From the NCBI GenBank assembly GCA_001970855.1, contig LSSN01000047.1, positions 1 to 50,843 on the forward strand: a stretch of 50,843 nt of DNA. The letters are read 5' to 3'. The notes under the pieces were generated by a model, which did not search any database, was not told the DNA's origin, and saw only the letters and a program-made list of their open reading frames with translations. The DNA is from Smittium culicis. Taxonomy: Eukaryota; Kickxellomycota; Harpellomycetes; Harpellales; Legeriomycetaceae. Each line of letters starts with the position of its first letter. Within the stretch, counting starts at the first letter, position 1. Below, one piece after another: positions 47,448-50,843 of the stretch. Both the position numbers and the translations under genes were made by a program.

Positions 47448-48618
47448 GAGCAAGAATATAAGAGATTTGTGATGGGACAACTATTGATGAGTTTAGCCAA
47501 TAACTGCTGTTAAATATAAATGACTAGAAATTTAACGAAAAATGCAGATTATAAATATAGGCGAATTTCTTACTTTGAATATTTTTGAAATGGGAGATTA
47601 TTTCGAGGGGCAGAGCTTTATTCTGGCAAATTTTTCGTACTTTGTAGTATTAATTGTATTTTTCAAATCTTTTTAGAAAACATCACACAAATTATGTGAT
47701 AATACCTATACCTACACCTAATATTATAAGCAAATGGAATCTGCAAGAAAAATAGTTCCGCTCGCAGTAAGAGTATCCCAATATAAAGCAGGTAGAAGCA
47801 ACATTTGCTGATATGAAAAGCGAAGGGGCATATTTATCAACAAATATGTCCTTATGGAATGTAATTCGCTGAACTGAAATATTTTTTTAATAGGGAAAGC
47901 AAATTCGGTTGTGAACAGATTATGGCTATTGAGTAATAATATTGTAGCTAAGGTAGTAGCCAATAGCGATTATTTTGGGGCGGATGATTTTCAGAGAGCA
48001 AATGTATACGTATACCAATAAAATTCAAAGTTTTTTTAAAAAAAATAAAAAAGTATTTGTAATAGTTTATCACTTTTCAGGAAGCATACCGATGGTTTAG
48101 AACGACATAAAAGTTATCTTTGGATTAAAAACCAGAGTAAAAGTACGTGTATTAATAATTGACAATGATATTAATCTTGGGAGATTTATTTTAAAGTAAC
48201 AAAAACCATGAAAATATATTGTTTTTATACGCTTGAGAATATATTGATTCATAAAGTATAAAAAAAGCGAAAATGTAGACCTGAATAGTCATCGCTAACT
48301 CAGCACACTTAGTTTTTTATGGAAAACCCATAATTATTGGCTGATTACATGTGCCGAGTTGAAAAAAACAACCAATCAGTCAATGATTAATGTTTGAAAA
48401 TTTGTATTATTAAATCTTACGATAATTTCGTGTACAATTACCTAATTTCGCATTATTTTCAAGTAATATTACTAAATTCAGCTGTGTTTCTATATCAGTC
48501 ACCATTTCAGCGGGATTTATATTGAATCGACGCCAATTATTTGAAGAGATGTAGGGCTTTAGTAATTATCAGCATTTGAATGTGAGCCCGCATTTTCCAT
48601 ATCTAAACTCGATGCCTT
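47448..48618. other. Intergenic, no gene recognised
   Basis: AT-rich. A 79-codon minus-strand frame (47963-47724) has no domain or codon support, so no gene is called. Confidence 0.5.
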
Positions 48619-48816
48619 TTAGGCCTTTCCCGCCCCAACGTTCTGTTAATTGTTTATTTTTATGATTCGCCAGTGATTTATAAATATGTTTATTATTTGC
48701 AGCATTTTTACAGTATACCAATAATATTTATAATGCAGGAGTTAAAGTTTACACCTTAATACAGTTGGCTTAATTTTGGGGGATCAAAAATAGTCTAATG
48801 CCCATGAAAAAGTTGA
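48619..48816 (-). mobile_element. Family A MITE, full-length copy
   Basis: It is 198 bp from TTAGGCCTTTCCCGCCC to GCCCATGAAAAAGTTGA, with the family blocks ATGATTCGCCAGTGATTTAT, AGTATACCAATAATATTTAT and AAAAATAGTCTAATGCCC. Orientation is as at 6818. Confidence 0.7.
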
Positions 48817-48889
48817 TAAAAATAGTAAGATATTTCCTTTTATTAGATTAATTCTGTTGCTATTCCTAACAAAAACCAGTTTTCATTCT

Positions 48890-49784
48890 ACTTGTTTTAT
48901 CATTTATTAAAAACCGCTATACTGCTAAGCTGCTACCACTATCAACCCATCTCTCTCTTTCTCTTCTACATCATTTCTCTATCAATATAACTACCATTTT
49001 TTATACAATTCATACTCTACTACATCTTTATACTACAAAAAAAAAAAACTATCTCCTATATTTTTACAATATCTGTTCTGGTATACGATATAACCACATT
49101 ACCTAAACCCCCTTATTCCCCTCCCTCAAATCTTTTTTTTTCATACGACATCCCCTATAAAAAAATCTTATTTACTCGCCTAATTTTAAATTTTTTATCT
49201 TAATCAAAACACTTCCGCTAATACTAACTTCTATATTATTTTTGCTTTGCCCGTTTTAATAATTGCAACTCTTATTACTGTCCGAAATATTTACTGATCC
49301 TCATAGTATACTTATCTCCAATCTTTTCTTTATAAACAGATATACTATAAAGATCGATTATTTAATCTTTATTCATACGTACAGATTTTCCACCGCCTCA
49401 AATTATAAAAAAAAAAAAAAGGCGCTCATAAATTACCTGCGACTTACATCCTTTTATCTGCCTCACCAATTTCCCCTACTTTAAAATCCACTCCACTTCA
49501 AATCTCAACTATAATATCTCACTCATCTATATCTCACGCTGATCTTTTTATCTCGATATATTTCTTTATATATATCACCCAAATGTCAAACTTATAACTC
49601 CCCAGTACCTACATTTTTCTTCTCTTCCGATCTAATCTTACCTCCTACCTCAATCACTTTTCTCCTGCTTCTTATATCTCTCAACTACACTAGTTATAAT
49701 ATCTATTTATATTTATCTTGTACCTCATTCCTAATTCTTTGTAAATTATCATACCTCTTATATCAACATCCATTAAATGTCATT
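48890..49784 (+). promoter_or_regulatory. G-depleted, pyrimidine-rich 5' region of the downstream membrane-protein gene
   Basis: For about 900 bp the plus strand is very poor in G (for example none in 48961-49020) and rich in C and T, with blocks such as CATCTCTCTCTTTCTCTTC and CCTCCTACCTCAATCAC. It ends at the ATG at 49785. Pyrimidine-rich leaders and promoters occur at highly expressed fungal genes, which would fit a promoter plus 5' UTR. A TATA-like TATATATATC lies near 49570. Function is inferred from position and composition. Confidence 0.4.
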
Positions 49785-50843
49785 ATGCACTCTAAGCGAA
49801 ATAACATTGTTTTCATCAACTCCCTTTTGTCCGAACCTCATCTAATAGCTCTCGTCGCCATCAACGCCTTCTCCCTATTATGTAGTTTTATCCTAATATT
49901 TATCCTCATTTACTATTGGCGTGAAATATTCATCAGCTATAACGTCCCTAAACCCATCGTCGGTGGTCGCCAGTTTGGTGAGGCCCAAATCGAAACCTGG
50001 CTCAGTTCTTTCAAGCTCAAACTACCACCTCGCTTAAGGTGGGCCCTACTCCTTATTTTTTTCAAAAAAAGCAATCTCATCAAATTAACCCCGGTTGTAT
50101 TATCAATTTACTTTATTACCGCCTTCACTGATGCCCTATACTCAATATTTCGAATATTCTTTCTTCTTCGTGTCGAAAGTCATATCCTAAAAAACCCTCA
50201 CCTCGTCCCCAACAGCTATTGCCTTACTGTAAACTATCTATTCAAATCCCTATCTCTAATATGCGTCTTCACCAGAGTTTTACCAACACTTCATTTACAA
50301 CTCGTAGTCCTCAACAAAGTAAACGATATAATGTCCATATTAAGAAAAATTGTCTTCTCCTTCATATTTATCTCCTTCATAACCCAGTCCTCCCTTTTTT
50401 TCATTACCGCATTTATATTCAAAAACAACAACGGCTTTTGTGCCGACTGCAAAGTTTACTGCCGTTTCCTACTCACCCCTATCCGCCTATCAAATTTAAA
50501 TGACCCCAGCCCAAACTCTGATGCCCTTAATAAAACTAAAATCGTTTACTACACAAATCTCGCCTCTTACTTCTCCATCATTATTGCATGTATCTTATAC
50601 TCCATAATTTGCTCCTCCACCGTTGCCTACTTCTTGGACAGAAACAGAAAAAGACTTGCTAACATTAGAAGAGAACAACCCTTCTCTGCTGTATTGAATT
50701 CTGAATCTGACGATGTTCGCAGATTTTTTTACCGCATCATTAGAAGAACTATCCAATACCCAATCGTCATCTTCATTACTTCCGTCGGTGCTCTCGCTTG
50801 GATATTTGTCGCCAATAAAAGAGAAATTGAAATTTTATCCCGT
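49785..50843 (+). CDS. Multi-pass (7TM/GPCR-like) membrane protein, 3' truncated by window end
   Basis: From ATG 49785 the frame is open for 353 codons to the last base. Codons strongly prefer C or T at the third position (ATC, CTC, TTC), which supports real coding. Hydrophobic segments lie at about residues 17-43, 97-127, 155-180, 190-222, 270-295 and 324-345, alternating with basic loops (for example RNRKRLANIRREQ after the fifth). A seventh is likely beyond the window. A Cys-rich loop (CADCKVYC) precedes the fifth segment. The layout, with a long basic loop between segments 5 and 6, suits a fungal G-protein-coupled receptor (Git3/cAMP-receptor-like), but no diagnostic motif was recognised. 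The frame stays open upstream because the region lacks stops, but no other in-frame ATG was found nearby. Confidence 0.7.
   Translation, partial: MHSKRNNIVFINSLLSEPHLIALVAINAFSLLCSFILIFILIYYWREIFISYNVPKPIVGGRQFGEAQIETWLSSFKLKLPPRLRWALLLIFFKKSNLIKLTPVVLSIYFITAFTDALYSIFRIFFLLRVESHILKNPHLVPNSYCLTVNYLFKSLSLICVFTRVLPTLHLQLVVLNKVNDIMSILRKIVFSFIFISFITQSSLFFITAFIFKNNNGFCADCKVYCRFLLTPIRLSNLNDPSPNSDALNKTKIVYYTNLASYFSIIIACILYSIICSSTVAYFLDRNRKRLANIRREQPFSAVLNSESDDVRRFFYRIIRRTIQYPIVIFITSVGALAWIFVANKREIEILSR

Noticed and set aside
47724..47963. 79-codon minus-strand frame
   Set aside because: No domain, no neighbouring exon and no composition shift.
49263..49484. 73-codon plus-strand frame in the pyrimidine-rich region
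   Set aside because: Stops are rare there because of base composition; the translation is low-complexity and not in frame with the downstream gene.
50219..50503. 94-codon plus-strand frame
   Set aside because: It is out of frame inside the longer membrane-protein ORF starting at 49785, which has better codon and membrane-topology support.
1..50843. tRNA, rRNA and spliceosomal snRNA genes
   Set aside because: I looked for B-box-like and U6/U2/U5 core motifs on both strands by eye and found none convincing. Covariance-model searches (tRNAscan-SE, Infernal) would be decisive.

Overview
The window is AT-rich nuclear DNA of a eukaryote. Genes carry short GT-AG introns (59-215 bp). It encodes a vigilin/Scp160-type KH protein, a very divergent class V-like myosin, an Integrator subunit 9 homologue and a complex I NDUFB7 subunit. 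The mix fits an AT-rich, early-diverging fungus (for example a Kickxellomycotina/Harpellales gut fungus). That placement is inference from gene content, not proof. I saw no bacterial operons, tRNA, rRNA or CRISPR.

Layout. 0-1 kb: 5' exon of a KH-domain protein (minus), followed by a cluster of six CCAAT boxes and a 31-bp tandem repeat. 3.7-4.6 kb: multi-pass membrane protein (minus). 5.8-8.7 kb: a dense, partly nested cluster of two non-autonomous DNA transposon (MITE) families. Family A (about 197-200 bp) has TTAA-like ends and CCCTTTC termini. Family B (about 248 bp) has TGGGnRATTCT termini. 10.6-17 kb: four-exon myosin of about 2046 aa whose motor has an intact P-loop and switch I but a degenerate switch II. 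18-18.8 kb: a family B copy containing a 470-N assembly gap. 19.4-22.1 kb: nine-exon INTS9 homologue (plus), convergent with a three-exon NDUFB7 gene (minus, 22.4-23.0 kb). 24.7-25.5 kb: a probable two-exon secreted Ser/Thr-rich protein (minus). 25.5-38.4 kb: a gene-free AT desert with a few old family A copies. 38.5-46.3 kb: two decayed DIRS-type (tyrosine-recombinase) retrotransposons lying tail to tail. The left copy (plus) is much more AT-eroded than the right copy (minus). 47-48.8 kb: two more family A copies. 48.9-49.8 kb: a strongly G-depleted, pyrimidine-rich stretch leading into a multi-pass (7TM-like) membrane protein that runs off the right end.

The host genes are unrelated housekeeping or cell-biology genes on both strands, with no sign of a cluster. 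The points most worth following are the motor-degenerate myosin, an Integrator subunit in an apparently fungal genome, the two new-looking MITE families (one of which suggests the true content of the assembly gap), and the paired DIRS relics.
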